Source of the DNA: a virus
Reading direction: 5' to 3' (one strand)
IMG/VR virus record: IMGVR_UViG_3300013101_000005
Location: 1 to 64,000 of that record
Length of the DNA: 64,000 nt
Below the pieces are notes generated by a model. It did no database searches, had not been told where the DNA came from, and saw only the letters and a program-made list of their open reading frames with translations. Of this stretch, positions 47,256 through 56,844 are shown one piece after another (the stretch's first letter is position 1; the number at the start of each line of letters is the position of its first letter). The translations under genes and the position numbers were made by a program.

Positions 47256-49119
47256 AGAAAAATTATATGGATTGAAAATGGTTCACTTTTACAGAAGGCA
47301 TCCAGTGCTTGCTGTACGTGACCTATTAGGCTTGCCTGTTAGTGCCCCCCACTTTAGAATAGCATTAAGAGCCGCTTGGTTTTGTGACCACTCTATCCTT
47401 CTGCTTTCCCGTGGTATGATGAAGTCTACTATCAATGCTATTATCTCTATTCTTAAATCTATATTATACCCAAACAGAACACAACTTGTTCTTGGTCCAC
47501 AGTTCCGTCAAGGTCGGATGATTTTTGAAGACGCTGGAATAGAAAAAGTACTTAGTGATCGTATGGGGATGCAAATACACCGACGAGGATTTGCCAACCA
47601 ATCCTGTAATACTCCAAAAAAAGTAATTAATAAGGGTACAAATGATATATGGAGAGTTAAGTTTAAAAACGGATCACAGATTGTTACTGGTCCACTTGGT
47701 AAAAAAGGAAGTTCTCTTCTAGGATTACGTGCAAATGATATTAGACTTGATGAAATGCGTGATTTTACAAAGTACCAAGTAACAAAAGTAATTCATCCTT
47801 TTGCAAATGTTCTTGCAGATCCCTTCAGTAATGCAGCAGAACACGAAGATTTTGAGGGCAATACTTTTATGTATGGTGGTACAATCAGGTATACAGACGA
47901 TTACTATTATGAAATTATAGAAGAATTCAAAAAGAAGATGGAAGTTGACACAGACTTAAAAAAATATGGATTTTGCCCAAGGTTAAACAGGGGCAAGTAC
48001 TGTGTGGTTGAATTTAATTATGAAGATGCTTTTAGTTTGGCACAAGGAACTAAACGTCCTAAACAATATACAGTAGATATTGTGGATGAATTAACTAAGA
48101 ACAGAAAAATTCATTTCCACTTTAGAATAAATATAGAAGAAATAGAGTCTGCAAAGTTTTCTGATACTGTAAATATAGAGGATTGGTTAGCTGAAAACAA
48201 GAATAGACCTATAAAACTAGGTAGTAAAGAGTTTCCATACTTATTACTACAATCTATATCAGATTTAATTGAATTTGACAACCCTGATATGGTTAATTCT
48301 GATCTATTATTCCCTGAATATTTGAGTGAAGCAAAGAACTTTTCTCGTAGTGGTGACTTTGTTGCACCGTTGGAGCCCCTTATGGATTGCCCTTTAGAGA
48401 CAGTTATGGGGGTAGATGTGGCTACAGAGAGTGATAAATTTGCAATTGTAATAATTAGACCAGGCACAACACAGGGTAATTTATTTGATAATATTGTGTA
48501 TGCCTTTGCAAAATCACACATGAGTTACTCAGATATGCGAAATAAATTGTATGAGTGTATAGATTTGTACAATATTGTGTTATTTCATATGGACAAACGT
48601 GGTGGTGGAACTGCCCTACGGGATATGTTACGGGAACCTGAGGATGAAGCGAGGCCATCCCTTGTTGATGAGGCCACTGATCCTAAGGCTATTTTGCACC
48701 CTAATAGGGTCAATATGCTCCGTATGGTCAATGCTACGGCTGAATATAATACAACAAGCGTTAATACAATTAAAGCACGAATGCAATCAAAAAAGTTGTT
48801 AATACCAAGAATTGTTAGTATTCACCCAGATCCTTTAGTAAGTGAAATTTACAACGATTTACTAGCATTACGTAGTCAATTTGGTAAAATCAAATCTAAA
48901 CCTATTGGTGGAGGATGGAAAAAGTACTATGTCCCAGAGACAAAATCTACAGACGAGTCTCTAGAACGAGGTTATAAAGATCTTTTTAGTGCTTCATTAT
49001 ATGCAATGAACGCTATTTTGGAGCATACTGGGATTAAGGACCTTATTGATAAAAAGAAGAGATTTGATAATATTCCGTTGCCACATTATATAAATGTTGC
49101 GCCAATTGTTAGGAGGTAA
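47218..49119 (+). CDS. terL: Terminase large subunit
   Basis: A 633-aa packaging motor. ATPase: Walker A-like LLSRGMMKST (residues 63-71), Walker B IRLDE with Asp178/Glu179, and a coupling motif region near 217. Nuclease: VMGVDVATESDKFAIVII with Asp400, followed by LFHMDKRGGG and a closing region with YKDLFSASLYAM. It cuts the concatemer and pumps DNA into the prohead. It is the first gene of the head module. Confidence 0.95.
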   Translation: MQNQAKTVHLTRKEKLYGLKMVHFYRRHPVLAVRDLLGLPVSAPHFRIALRAAWFCDHSILLLSRGMMKSTINAIISILKSILYPNRTQLVLGPQFRQGRMIFEDAGIEKVLSDRMGMQIHRRGFANQSCNTPKKVINKGTNDIWRVKFKNGSQIVTGPLGKKGSSLLGLRANDIRLDEMRDFTKYQVTKVIHPFANVLADPFSNAAEHEDFEGNTFMYGGTIRYTDDYYYEIIEEFKKKMEVDTDLKKYGFCPRLNRGKYCVVEFNYEDAFSLAQGTKRPKQYTVDIVDELTKNRKIHFHFRINIEEIESAKFSDTVNIEDWLAENKNRPIKLGSKEFPYLLLQSISDLIEFDNPDMVNSDLLFPEYLSEAKNFSRSGDFVAPLEPLMDCPLETVMGVDVATESDKFAIVIIRPGTTQGNLFDNIVYAFAKSHMSYSDMRNKLYECIDLYNIVLFHMDKRGGGTALRDMLREPEDEARPSLVDEATDPKAILHPNRVNMLRMVNATAEYNTTSVNTIKARMQSKKLLIPRIVSIHPDPLVSEIYNDLLALRSQFGKIKSKPIGGGWKKYYVPETKSTDESLERGYKDLFSASLYAMNAILEHTGIKDLIDKKKRFDNIPLPHYINVAPIVRR

Positions 49120-49123
49120 CAAA

Positions 49124-49645
49124 GTGGGCGAACCTACTATTATTACAGAAGTTATGTTGACAGATAATTCGGTTGTTGATTCTTCACGGACATCACATGC
49201 TGCATCTGCAACTACATATTGGTTATCAAGGAATTTGCCGACAACAGGCAAATCAACGTTAGATTCCACTATTGGAGGCTATAACTGCGAAGTTGCAAAG
49301 TATTACTTTGAGGGTCATGGTAGTGGTAATTATGTTACAAATTTTAAATTTTACTTAGCTGATAGGAATGCTGTAGCACAAGATATGACTTTTTGTACAT
49401 ATGCTACAGATACATTTACAGAGCCAAGTACCATTAGTGAGTCTGATATCTATAATTTTGTTGGGGATTGGGAAGAAGCAGAGTATGCCATCCCTTCCTC
49501 TTCAAATTTAGGTACAGATGCCACATTTGCATCTAATGATGATCCTACATGGACACAGCTTATCTATTTTGCTGCTGTTGTAGAATCTGGGGCGACTACA
49601 GGGACTTCCTCTTGGGTTAACAAGTTGCTGTATCAATACACTTAG
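49124..49645 (+). CDS. Structural or head-associated protein
   Basis: A 173-aa protein with a GTG start and GGAGG six bases upstream. Thr/Ser/Asn-rich and strand-rich (YYFEGHGSGNYVTNFKFYLAD), with few charged clusters, typical of virion surface proteins. It lies between terminase and portal. No known family. Confidence 0.55.
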   Translation: MGEPTIITEVMLTDNSVVDSSRTSHAASATTYWLSRNLPTTGKSTLDSTIGGYNCEVAKYYFEGHGSGNYVTNFKFYLADRNAVAQDMTFCTYATDTFTEPSTISESDIYNFVGDWEEAEYAIPSSSNLGTDATFASNDDPTWTQLIYFAAVVESGATTGTSSWVNKLLYQYT

Positions 49646-49653
49646 GAGAGGTT

Positions 49654-50112
49654 ATGCTAAACTGGAATGCTTTTGGGACACATGAAGGAGGACAATTTGC
49701 CCTTCTGGATACAGATGATTGGGGAAAAGATGTTGTAAATGGTGTTGGTATTGACAGTATTTCTCATTTTGAATTAATTAATGAAGATCAAAAAGTAATG
49801 CTTTTTGTTAGAAAAGGTGTTATACATATAGGGGAAGATAACTCTCTTAAATTGGGTATAAATTTAGGTGGTTATATGTACACCCTTTATGATAGTTGTG
49901 TTTTCTCATTAGAGGATATTGCTCCATTTACTACAGCAGTATACACAAGTTCTACTAATAAAAGTGAAGATCTTGGTAAACATTTAATGTTAAAGTATAA
50001 AGTTACAGCAATTATGGATAAACTTGAAAAGAAGAAAATTAAACTTGATACCCCAATAGAAAAAACTTTTTTATTGCATTTAGATAAATATGGGTATCTA
50101 TCTATCTGTTAG
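49654..50112 (+). CDS. Hypothetical protein in head module
   Basis: A 152-aa protein, strand-rich N-terminus (FALLDTDDWGKDVVNGVG), helical C-terminus. It has a GGAG ribosome site. No domain recognised. Confidence 0.5.
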   Translation: MLNWNAFGTHEGGQFALLDTDDWGKDVVNGVGIDSISHFELINEDQKVMLFVRKGVIHIGEDNSLKLGINLGGYMYTLYDSCVFSLEDIAPFTTAVYTSSTNKSEDLGKHLMLKYKVTAIMDKLEKKKIKLDTPIEKTFLLHLDKYGYLSIC

Positions 50113-50120
50113 GAGATATT

Positions 50121-50408
50121 ATGGGTTCTGAACAATTACTTATAGGTAATATTGCTATTGCTTCTATTATTATAAAGACTATTATTTCTGGGTTTAAACA
50201 AATCTTTCCGTTTAAGCCTTTATATGCTCAAATAGCAGTAATGGCTTTGGGTGTGGGGACCGCATTTGTAATAAATGCTACCTTGTTAGAAATAGCAGAT
50301 CCAACCCCGCTTGCTGTCGTTTTACAAAAGACGCTTGCTGGTCTTTTTATTGGTGCTACTTCTATGGGTGTCCATGAAACCACAAAGGCAATGACAAAAA
50401 ATGCGTAA
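50121..50408 (+). CDS. Two- or three-helix membrane protein, holin-like
   Basis: A 95-aa protein with hydrophobic segments at about 7-25, 35-58 and 65-85 and a short basic end (TTKAMTKNA). Holin-like topology, although no lysis enzyme is nearby; the other candidate next to the amidase is better supported by context. It overlaps the portal gene by 8 nt. Confidence 0.5.
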   Translation: MGSEQLLIGNIAIASIIIKTIISGFKQIFPFKPLYAQIAVMALGVGTAFVINATLLEIADPTPLAVVLQKTLAGLFIGATSMGVHETTKAMTKNA

Positions 50409-52644
50409 AAATGAAGCTCCTCTGGAATTTCCTGAAATTGAACCACTAAAAACCTTAGCAGACTATAGTTCTTTATCTGATGAAGATTTATCTTTACGGC
50501 AAGCAACAGTAACAAAATATTTGGTTACCTTTGCTATAAATTATAGTAGGCGAGTTAAGACTAGTACTGATTACCTATTAAAAGAGGTTAATGAGTACAA
50601 AGACATAGCGAATTATCGCTATGATAGTAAGGCGGCGAAAGAGAAGGAAGTACAACTTTCCAGAAAGTTGATAGAGGCAGATGAATTGTGTGGTACTGTT
50701 CTTGATAGAATGGTATCTTTTTGTATTACTCCTGGTAATATAGAAAATGTAAAAAACAAAGAGTTGTTAGTTCTTCTTAATAGATGGAAGGACTATGTGG
50801 GGAATTTGGAGAGTGAAAAAAATAATAAATCAAATGTCTTAGTTGCAAAACCCATGGGTATTGGTATATTATTTGAACAGGTGTTAGAACGATTATTTGT
50901 TGATGGTGACGCTTTTGTTTCTGAAGTGTGGGCTGAGGATGTTGTAATAGACGGCGAACAAAAAACGTTACCTTACAAATTTAATATATATGATACATTA
51001 CTAATAGAATATGATGAACAATCTTTTATTGCTAATGGTCAAGAAAAAGTATATGTAAATTTAGATTTAGCTACAACTGATTATTACAAAAAGAAAGGGA
51101 CACAAGTTCCACTTTTTAAAGAAAATTCAATGCCCTTTACAACACACCTAAAACTACGACCAAAGACATTTAGTTTCTGGGGTACATCTTTCTTTAAGAG
51201 GGCCTTTCATCCTGTTGCAGCTAAAAAAAGAATAGAAGCACTAGAAGTTAATACTATAGAAGGATTAATAAACAGGCTGACTATTTTAAAGGCAGGTAAA
51301 CTTGATTCTGAATCTGAGTCTGGTATAATAGCACCACATAGGTTGGCTATTTTAGAACGTCTTATTGCTCAACCAAAAGTTAATAATATGTTGTTATGGC
51401 CTGGGGACGATATCTCTGTATTAGATATTGGTCCTGATGCTGGTTTATTAACTTATGAGAAAAAATATACGGAAGCAAATGAGCAAGTGTTGGCTGCTTT
51501 AGGCTTCCCTAGAGTTCTCGTAGATGGTGAGAATACCACTACTGAGAACTGGCACAAATTTCTTGGTGTGATTTCATATATAGATAAAGTAAGGAATAAT
51601 TATATAATTCCTTGGATTAATTCTGTATTAAGAAAAATAGCTGTTAAGAATGGGTATGAAGATGAATACCCAAGGTTCTCTTTTTCTAGAGTTAAACTAC
51701 ATGATCTACAACAAATGCTTAATTCTGTTAAGGTATTTTATGACCGTGGCCTTATGTCTGAGTTGTCTGCTGTTACTAGTGGTGATCTTGATTATGAGCT
51801 AGAACGAGCTAGGCGTGAGGTTGAAGTTGAAGAAGGAATGATTAGTCAATTCGGTGGTCCTCAAGCATTACCATTTAGTAAAAATACTCCTGATGGTTCT
51901 GAAAAGGAGGGGACCACTAGCCCAGACAAAGACATTGAAAAACCAGAAGCAAAGGAAGCTAAAGTAGCTGCTTCCATAAATGATGTGGATAGAGAAGCCC
52001 TTATTGAGGTATTTGAAGATTATATCTTTGCTTTACATGATTTATATACTGAAAAATTAGTACAAGCAATAAAACTAGGGTTCTATAATACAATAGACTT
52101 TGTTATAAATACTTATGGGGCGCATCTTAAAAAGACAACAGAAGAGCAGATGAAGATATTATTCAATCAAGAAGTATATGGATTTCATGTAGAAAATGAT
52201 TTCTTAGTTGCTGCTATTGATTGGATTGATACTTTCTATGATGGTTATATTGATGAGATTTCTATTGAAATTAAAAATGTTGTAAAAAATAATGAGGGGA
52301 GAGTGGCAGTATTACCAGACCTAATAGCTGGTATTATGGCTGCGCTAAAAACAAAAAGGTTAAGATTATATAGTTCATCAGTTTATAATAAAGCGAAGTC
52401 AGCAGGGGAATTAACACAATTAAGGGCTTCGGGAACGAAGAACATGCAATGGAAATCAGCACTATCTGAACGAACATGCGAGTGGTGTGGTGAGATGCAC
52501 AACCAAGTACTTACCTTGGACAACTTCTTTGCTAGTTTCCCTCCGCATCCAGACTGTGAGTGCTGGGGCGTTGGTACTGCTTTAGAACTATCTGAAAATT
52601 CGCCCGAAAAAGATAGAAATAATTGGAGCAAAGTAGCAACCTAA
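50401..52644 (+). CDS. Portal protein fused to a MuF-like domain
   Basis: A 747-aa protein. Residues about 40-480 have the features of siphophage portals (helical stem and wing, with WPGDDISVLDIGPDAG and NTTTENWHKFLG). After a Glu/Lys/Ser-rich linker the C-terminus is a MuF-type minor head domain: RLRLYSSSVYNKAKSAGELTQ, then TCEWCGEMHNQ, LDNFFASFPPHPDCEC. The portal forms the DNA entry vertex; MuF proteins are internal head proteins. A GGAG site precedes the start. Confidence 0.85.
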   Translation: MRKNEAPLEFPEIEPLKTLADYSSLSDEDLSLRQATVTKYLVTFAINYSRRVKTSTDYLLKEVNEYKDIANYRYDSKAAKEKEVQLSRKLIEADELCGTVLDRMVSFCITPGNIENVKNKELLVLLNRWKDYVGNLESEKNNKSNVLVAKPMGIGILFEQVLERLFVDGDAFVSEVWAEDVVIDGEQKTLPYKFNIYDTLLIEYDEQSFIANGQEKVYVNLDLATTDYYKKKGTQVPLFKENSMPFTTHLKLRPKTFSFWGTSFFKRAFHPVAAKKRIEALEVNTIEGLINRLTILKAGKLDSESESGIIAPHRLAILERLIAQPKVNNMLLWPGDDISVLDIGPDAGLLTYEKKYTEANEQVLAALGFPRVLVDGENTTTENWHKFLGVISYIDKVRNNYIIPWINSVLRKIAVKNGYEDEYPRFSFSRVKLHDLQQMLNSVKVFYDRGLMSELSAVTSGDLDYELERARREVEVEEGMISQFGGPQALPFSKNTPDGSEKEGTTSPDKDIEKPEAKEAKVAASINDVDREALIEVFEDYIFALHDLYTEKLVQAIKLGFYNTIDFVINTYGAHLKKTTEEQMKILFNQEVYGFHVENDFLVAAIDWIDTFYDGYIDEISIEIKNVVKNNEGRVAVLPDLIAGIMAALKTKRLRLYSSSVYNKAKSAGELTQLRASGTKNMQWKSALSERTCEWCGEMHNQVLTLDNFFASFPPHPDCECWGVGTALELSENSPEKDRNNWSKVAT

Positions 52645-52659
52645 TAGGAGAGTCTAACA

Positions 52660-52845
52660 ATGGAACAGACCACAACCGAACTTTTAATAAAGCTGTTGGT
52701 GGAATTCGGCCTACCAACCTCTTTATGTTTTTACTTGTTAATATCATTTGAAAAGAAAATTGATAGAATTATTTCTTTAGTTGATAGGTTGACAGGAATT
52801 ATTCTTAAAATGTCGGATATTGATAGGAGTGATTTAGATGCCTAA
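52660..52845 (+). CDS. YvrJ-like small membrane protein
   Basis: A 61-aa protein. LLIKLLVEFGLPTSLCFYLLISFEKKIDRI follows the YvrJ family pattern (EL...GFP.....YLL.RFEKK). One transmembrane segment and an amphipathic C-terminus. Such proteins occur in phage late regions; the role is unknown. It ends 8 nt inside the next gene. Confidence 0.6.
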   Translation: MEQTTTELLIKLLVEFGLPTSLCFYLLISFEKKIDRIISLVDRLTGIILKMSDIDRSDLDA

Positions 52846-53416
52846 TTTTTTTATAGAAAATCCTGAATCAATTATATTCACAGTAGTATTTTTGGCAATG
52901 TTTATATACGGAATAAACAAGAATATTGTATACTCAACTAAAGTATCTGAATTAGCAAAAAAGTTAAATCTATTAGCTCCAGATTCTTTAGACGAATACG
53001 CCGATGTTCATACAAATCTTGATTTTGCTTCTGCTGATCCAAACTACGGTATATTATCCTTAGTAGCTGATAAGTACCACAAGGGTTATGATTTTATTAT
53101 TATTGACCAACCAAAAGCAGGATCACAAGTTCCTTTACATAGGCATAAAAGGTCTAATGAACTATTTTATGTTCTTAAAGGAAAAATCCGTATATATATA
53201 TGTGATAAAAAAGCCACAGTTGCTGATTGTTTAGAAGGATGTGAAAAGGCCACAGAACTATCTGTTGGTGATTGGTTATTTGTTGAAGCAAAAAGAGAGC
53301 ATTGTATTGAAGTAATAAAACCCACAAAATATATTGTTATAGCAAAACCCCAACTATTCTCAAGGATTGGTAAATTATATGAATTCTTATTCAAGAAAGA
53401 AAACAAACAAGCATAG
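52838..53416 (+). CDS. Membrane-anchored cupin-domain protein
   Basis: A 192-aa protein with an N-terminal transmembrane segment (IIFTVVFLAMFIYGI) and a cupin-2 barrel: SQVPLHRHKRSNELFYVLKGKIRIYI (His-rich metal motif) and LSVGDWLFVEAKREHCIEVIKP (second motif with His). Cupins bind metals and serve as sugar isomerases, dioxygenases or sensors. Its position among head genes is unusual. It overlaps the scaffold gene by 38 nt. Confidence 0.75.
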   Translation: MPNFFIENPESIIFTVVFLAMFIYGINKNIVYSTKVSELAKKLNLLAPDSLDEYADVHTNLDFASADPNYGILSLVADKYHKGYDFIIIDQPKAGSQVPLHRHKRSNELFYVLKGKIRIYICDKKATVADCLEGCEKATELSVGDWLFVEAKREHCIEVIKPTKYIVIAKPQLFSRIGKLYEFLFKKENKQA

Positions 53417-55205
53417 GTCTAATGGACTTATTAATAAGGATGAGATTACTGCCGGATTGAGAAAGTCGGTTATTTCTGTGTTGTCAAACACGGACAACTT
53501 TGATCATCTTGTTGGTGATCCTGTGTTGATTTCTGACATAGCAGACGCTGTGTTCGCTTCTATTTATAAAAAGAACGGGAGGCTGTTCGCTGTGCGTAAG
53601 GGTGACACTTTTGATAGTATGATTGAAAGTATCATGTTTAACACAGAAAAAGTATGCCAAGTAAAAGAAACTAAGAAGCAAATTCTTAAGGCTGCTGAAG
53701 TTATTGTATCAGAAACTGTTAATACTGTAGCTTTGGAAGTTCTTAGTGCCAGCGTAACCGATAAACTTGATTCTAATATTAGTAAAGAATTAGACTTTTT
53801 TGAAAGTAAATTTAAGAATGAAGTAGACAGATTGGTATATGCTGGCTCAAACATGAGCCTTAAAAATTTGCCAGCAAGGAAAGATTTGTTGTATTTAGAT
53901 CTTATCTTAGTTGCTGAAGGCACAAATGCCAATAAAGATACTATACTGGCAGAAGAACTACAAGAGAGATACCTTACTCTTATTGGTATGCCCTTAGTTG
54001 AAGAACACGAACCACAAGCTATACGTGGTGTTTTCTTTGATTCAAAATTAGTAAGAATTAAGCCAGGAAAAGAAAAGGGATCTGTAAAGATTGTTGCAAA
54101 AGGTGGAAGATTAGCTGTTAGAGCAAAGGCTTATGTCTATAAAAATAGATTCCCAAGGGAAGCCTATTTACTTAAAGATCGCCAAGAAAAGGGGCTATTA
54201 CGGTATTCTGTGGAGTTAGCATTTAGTCTTTCTGAGTGCGGTGTTTGCGGAAAAACCTTTAAGGCTTCTGAAACATATTGTGAGCATTTACTGTTAAGGC
54301 ATAGTGTAAATGATCCAATGTTTAGTAGAATAGTACGTGATATTTACTTTATCGGTGGGGCATATACAATAAACCCGGCTGAAAAACTAGCTGTTTCATT
54401 AGAAGTTACTGATCCAATTGACGAGAAACCATCAAAAAGTAACAAAACAGGTGCTTCTTGTGTTAATACTATAGACGATACTGGCAAGGTCGTTGACAAG
54501 AGATTAGATTCTCATGAAACCACAGATAAAAATAATGCTGATGGGGATAATAAATCCTCAAACCCAGATGGAGGACAGCAAATGCTATATAATTATAACT
54601 CTGTTGAAGACCTTCTAGCAAGTAAAGAAGTCGGTGCCTTAGTTGAGTCACAGGTTTCTAATATACTTGATGAGGAACGGGAGAGTTTTGAAGCCTCTCT
54701 TACCGAACTAGAAGATACTCAAAAAGGTTATAAAACACAGATTGAAGAGCTAAAGGCTTCCTTGGTTGAAAAACAGGCCGAGCTAGACAAAGCAAAAGAG
54801 ACTCTTTCTGCTATGGAAGTAGAGAAAAAGATTTCGGATGCTATTTTAGACCTTCAAAATGCTGGTTATACCTTTGACTCAGACGAGGAAATTAAAGCCT
54901 TCTCTGATCAAATTAAAGAAATGTCTCCGGATCAGGCTTCCTTTATCATTGATATGATGAAGAAAACTATTACAGCTACTGAGGATCCTGTTAAGGAATC
55001 CAAGGAAACTGAAGATGATCCAACCACAGATCTTGATGAAGGATCTACAAAAGCTTCTGATGAATCGAACGAGGAATCGAACGATGAGTCTATTGAAGCC
55101 TCACAGCAAGCAGATCTGAATGCATCTGCGGATGATAACCAAACTCTTCTATCCATTCGTAAGGATTGGGACAAACGTGTTAACACGTTGAAAGAACTGT
55201 CCTAA
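53379..55205 (+). CDS. Probable prohead protease/scaffold protein
   Basis: A 608-aa protein, position typical of protease plus scaffold. The N-terminal half contains DLILVAEGTNANKD, LIGMPLVEEHEPQAIRG and GLLRYSVELAFSLSE, resembling the DUF2213/prohead-protease-like fold. It also has a possible zinc site (CGVCGK...YCEHL). From about residue 400 on it is coiled coil (ESFEASLTELEDTQKGYK...) with an acidic tail rich in Glu, Asp and Ser, as in scaffolds. The ATG at 53379 is preferred over a TTG. Confidence 0.65.
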   Translation: MNSYSRKKTNKHRSNGLINKDEITAGLRKSVISVLSNTDNFDHLVGDPVLISDIADAVFASIYKKNGRLFAVRKGDTFDSMIESIMFNTEKVCQVKETKKQILKAAEVIVSETVNTVALEVLSASVTDKLDSNISKELDFFESKFKNEVDRLVYAGSNMSLKNLPARKDLLYLDLILVAEGTNANKDTILAEELQERYLTLIGMPLVEEHEPQAIRGVFFDSKLVRIKPGKEKGSVKIVAKGGRLAVRAKAYVYKNRFPREAYLLKDRQEKGLLRYSVELAFSLSECGVCGKTFKASETYCEHLLLRHSVNDPMFSRIVRDIYFIGGAYTINPAEKLAVSLEVTDPIDEKPSKSNKTGASCVNTIDDTGKVVDKRLDSHETTDKNNADGDNKSSNPDGGQQMLYNYNSVEDLLASKEVGALVESQVSNILDEERESFEASLTELEDTQKGYKTQIEELKASLVEKQAELDKAKETLSAMEVEKKISDAILDLQNAGYTFDSDEEIKAFSDQIKEMSPDQASFIIDMMKKTITATEDPVKESKETEDDPTTDLDEGSTKASDESNEESNDESIEASQQADLNASADDNQTLLSIRKDWDKRVNTLKELS

Positions 55206-55231
55206 AGTACAGATAGTTGATTGGAGGATTC

Positions 55232-55786
55232 ATGAATAAGACAAGCGTATCACATGCTCCTAGTTATGCCCACCAAGGGGAGTTTCTTGCTTCTGGTTTG
55301 GTCTATAATTTTGCTGCGTGTGTAGAAGATACTTTCGACTTCACTTCTGGTGAAGGCGTTGAGTACTTACATAACGTCCATTATCTAAAGCAAGTTGCGA
55401 CTTCTGCTATAGCTCAGGACGGGACTGTAATGATGTATATGGGCTATAAGTGGCCCACCGAAGATGATTACTATGAACGTAATGGTCTTTATGCTGATAG
55501 AATTGTTGACGGTGAGGGTATTATCGGATTGCAGATGATGCCTGGTGTTCGTATTCAAGAATACGTTGGCACTGATTATACCGTTGGTGGTCCTGAGGCT
55601 TCCGATGTCAAGTTGGGGGCGTTAGCTCCTATTGATTGGTCTGCTGTTGCTTACGGGACTGTCCTGTATCTAACGGATAAGGGCCAATTTACTACTGCTA
55701 CCACAAATAAAATCGTTCGTGCTCAATTTATTGAGATGAAGGGTATGTGGGTTATGCTAGAAATGATACAGCCTTACCAACCGTAA
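55232..55786 (+). CDS. Putative capsid decoration protein
   Basis: A 184-aa protein, strand-rich, low in Lys, with VKLGALAPIDWSAVAYG near 135. Located between scaffold and major capsid genes, where decoration or head-stabilising proteins usually lie. GGAGG is six bases upstream of the ATG, and the DNA is notably less AT-rich, suggesting high expression. Confidence 0.6.
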   Translation: MNKTSVSHAPSYAHQGEFLASGLVYNFAACVEDTFDFTSGEGVEYLHNVHYLKQVATSAIAQDGTVMMYMGYKWPTEDDYYERNGLYADRIVDGEGIIGLQMMPGVRIQEYVGTDYTVGGPEASDVKLGALAPIDWSAVAYGTVLYLTDKGQFTTATTNKIVRAQFIEMKGMWVMLEMIQPYQP

Positions 55787-55815
55787 TCAAGGCTTTATTT
55801 TAAGGAGGCTACATA

Positions 55816-56787
55816 GTGGCTGATACATTAATTTCAAGAGAGCTTTCTCAAGCTCTTGGCCTTGAAGCCAAGGACAAGGAGCTTTTGGTAATGCTACAGT
55901 CGATTGATTGGCGTGACCCTGCTTCTGAGTCTGATAGATACATGTTCGCTAAAGAAATTGTACGTCAGGCAGAAGATCTGGTTCAGTTAGTTGACCCGAC
56001 TCCTCTTATGTTAAACCAAACTTCATATGATCCTAGTGTTACAAACATTAAGTTCACTGATGTTGTTGGTTTTGAAGCTAAAGCCGTTACCGCTGGTGGA
56101 CACAAAGAGGCCATCCGTGTTGACAACGAGATCGTTAGTATGCCTATTCCTAGGCGTTACGATCATGTGACCATTGAAATTCTCAAAGAAGACCTTGAAC
56201 TTGGTACCTATGGTTCCATTGCTGGTCTACGAGAAGGAATTGCTGATGCACTCCTGCGTAAGAAAATCAATGCTGTCTGGGCGGCTTGTAACGATGCTAT
56301 TACATCTGCGGATCTCACAGGGCAATCTACTGGAAATGATAATTATATATCTCTTCCCGGTGGGGCTCTTACTGAAGATGCCGTTGATTATGCTATTGAC
56401 AAGATGGATGCGGAAGGTGGCGGGGTCTATTCGATTCTTGGTCATCCTTCCAAACTTAATCCTATCTCTAAGTTCGCTACGTTCCAATCCATTATGCCTG
56501 AGCGTCTTAAGTTAGACTACTGGCGTACTGGTTTTATTGGTCTTTATCGTGGTGCTAACTTAGTTAAGATTCCTGCTGTTGTTGACAAGAAATACAACAT
56601 TGCACCTACGGACGCATACTCTGTGTTTGTTCTTGGTGCTGGTCTGGGTGAGATCGCCCAGATTAGAGGTATGACCGCATCAACTTGGGACGATCCTGCA
56701 AGAGATGTACAGTTCATCTCGGCGCAGCATAAATATGTTGTGCTTACGTGGCAACCTAAGGGTGGATTCCGTATCCGCCTGTTCTAA
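55816..56787 (+). CDS. Major capsid protein
   Basis: A 323-aa protein beginning with GTG and a very strong AAGGAGG. The HK97-type fold is suggested by length, N-terminal helix, the long helix with GSIAGLREGIADALLRKK near 140 and the beta-rich C-terminal part with FISAQHKYVVLTWQPKGG. Codon use is the least AT-rich in the block, as expected for the most abundant protein. A stable hairpin follows the gene. Confidence 0.82.
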   Translation: MADTLISRELSQALGLEAKDKELLVMLQSIDWRDPASESDRYMFAKEIVRQAEDLVQLVDPTPLMLNQTSYDPSVTNIKFTDVVGFEAKAVTAGGHKEAIRVDNEIVSMPIPRRYDHVTIEILKEDLELGTYGSIAGLREGIADALLRKKINAVWAACNDAITSADLTGQSTGNDNYISLPGGALTEDAVDYAIDKMDAEGGGVYSILGHPSKLNPISKFATFQSIMPERLKLDYWRTGFIGLYRGANLVKIPAVVDKKYNIAPTDAYSVFVLGAGLGEIAQIRGMTASTWDDPARDVQFISAQHKYVVLTWQPKGGFRIRLF

Positions 56788-56801
56788 CGGTTGTGAAAGT
56801 T

Positions 56802-56824
56802 TAGGGGGGCCTAGTGCCCCCCTA
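56802..56824 (+). other. Stable hairpin after the capsid gene
   Basis: A 9-bp perfect stem TAGGGGGGC/GCCCCCCTA with a 5-nt loop. No U-tract follows, and the next gene has its own GGAG site at 56833. It may stabilise the capsid mRNA or act as a partial terminator or processing site. Confidence 0.6.
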
Positions 56825-56844
56825 TAACAGGTTAGGAGAATTTT

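Noticed and set aside
50121-50408. Assigning this membrane protein as the main holin
   Set aside because: The topology fits, but the protein near the amidase has better context, so only a holin-like label is given.
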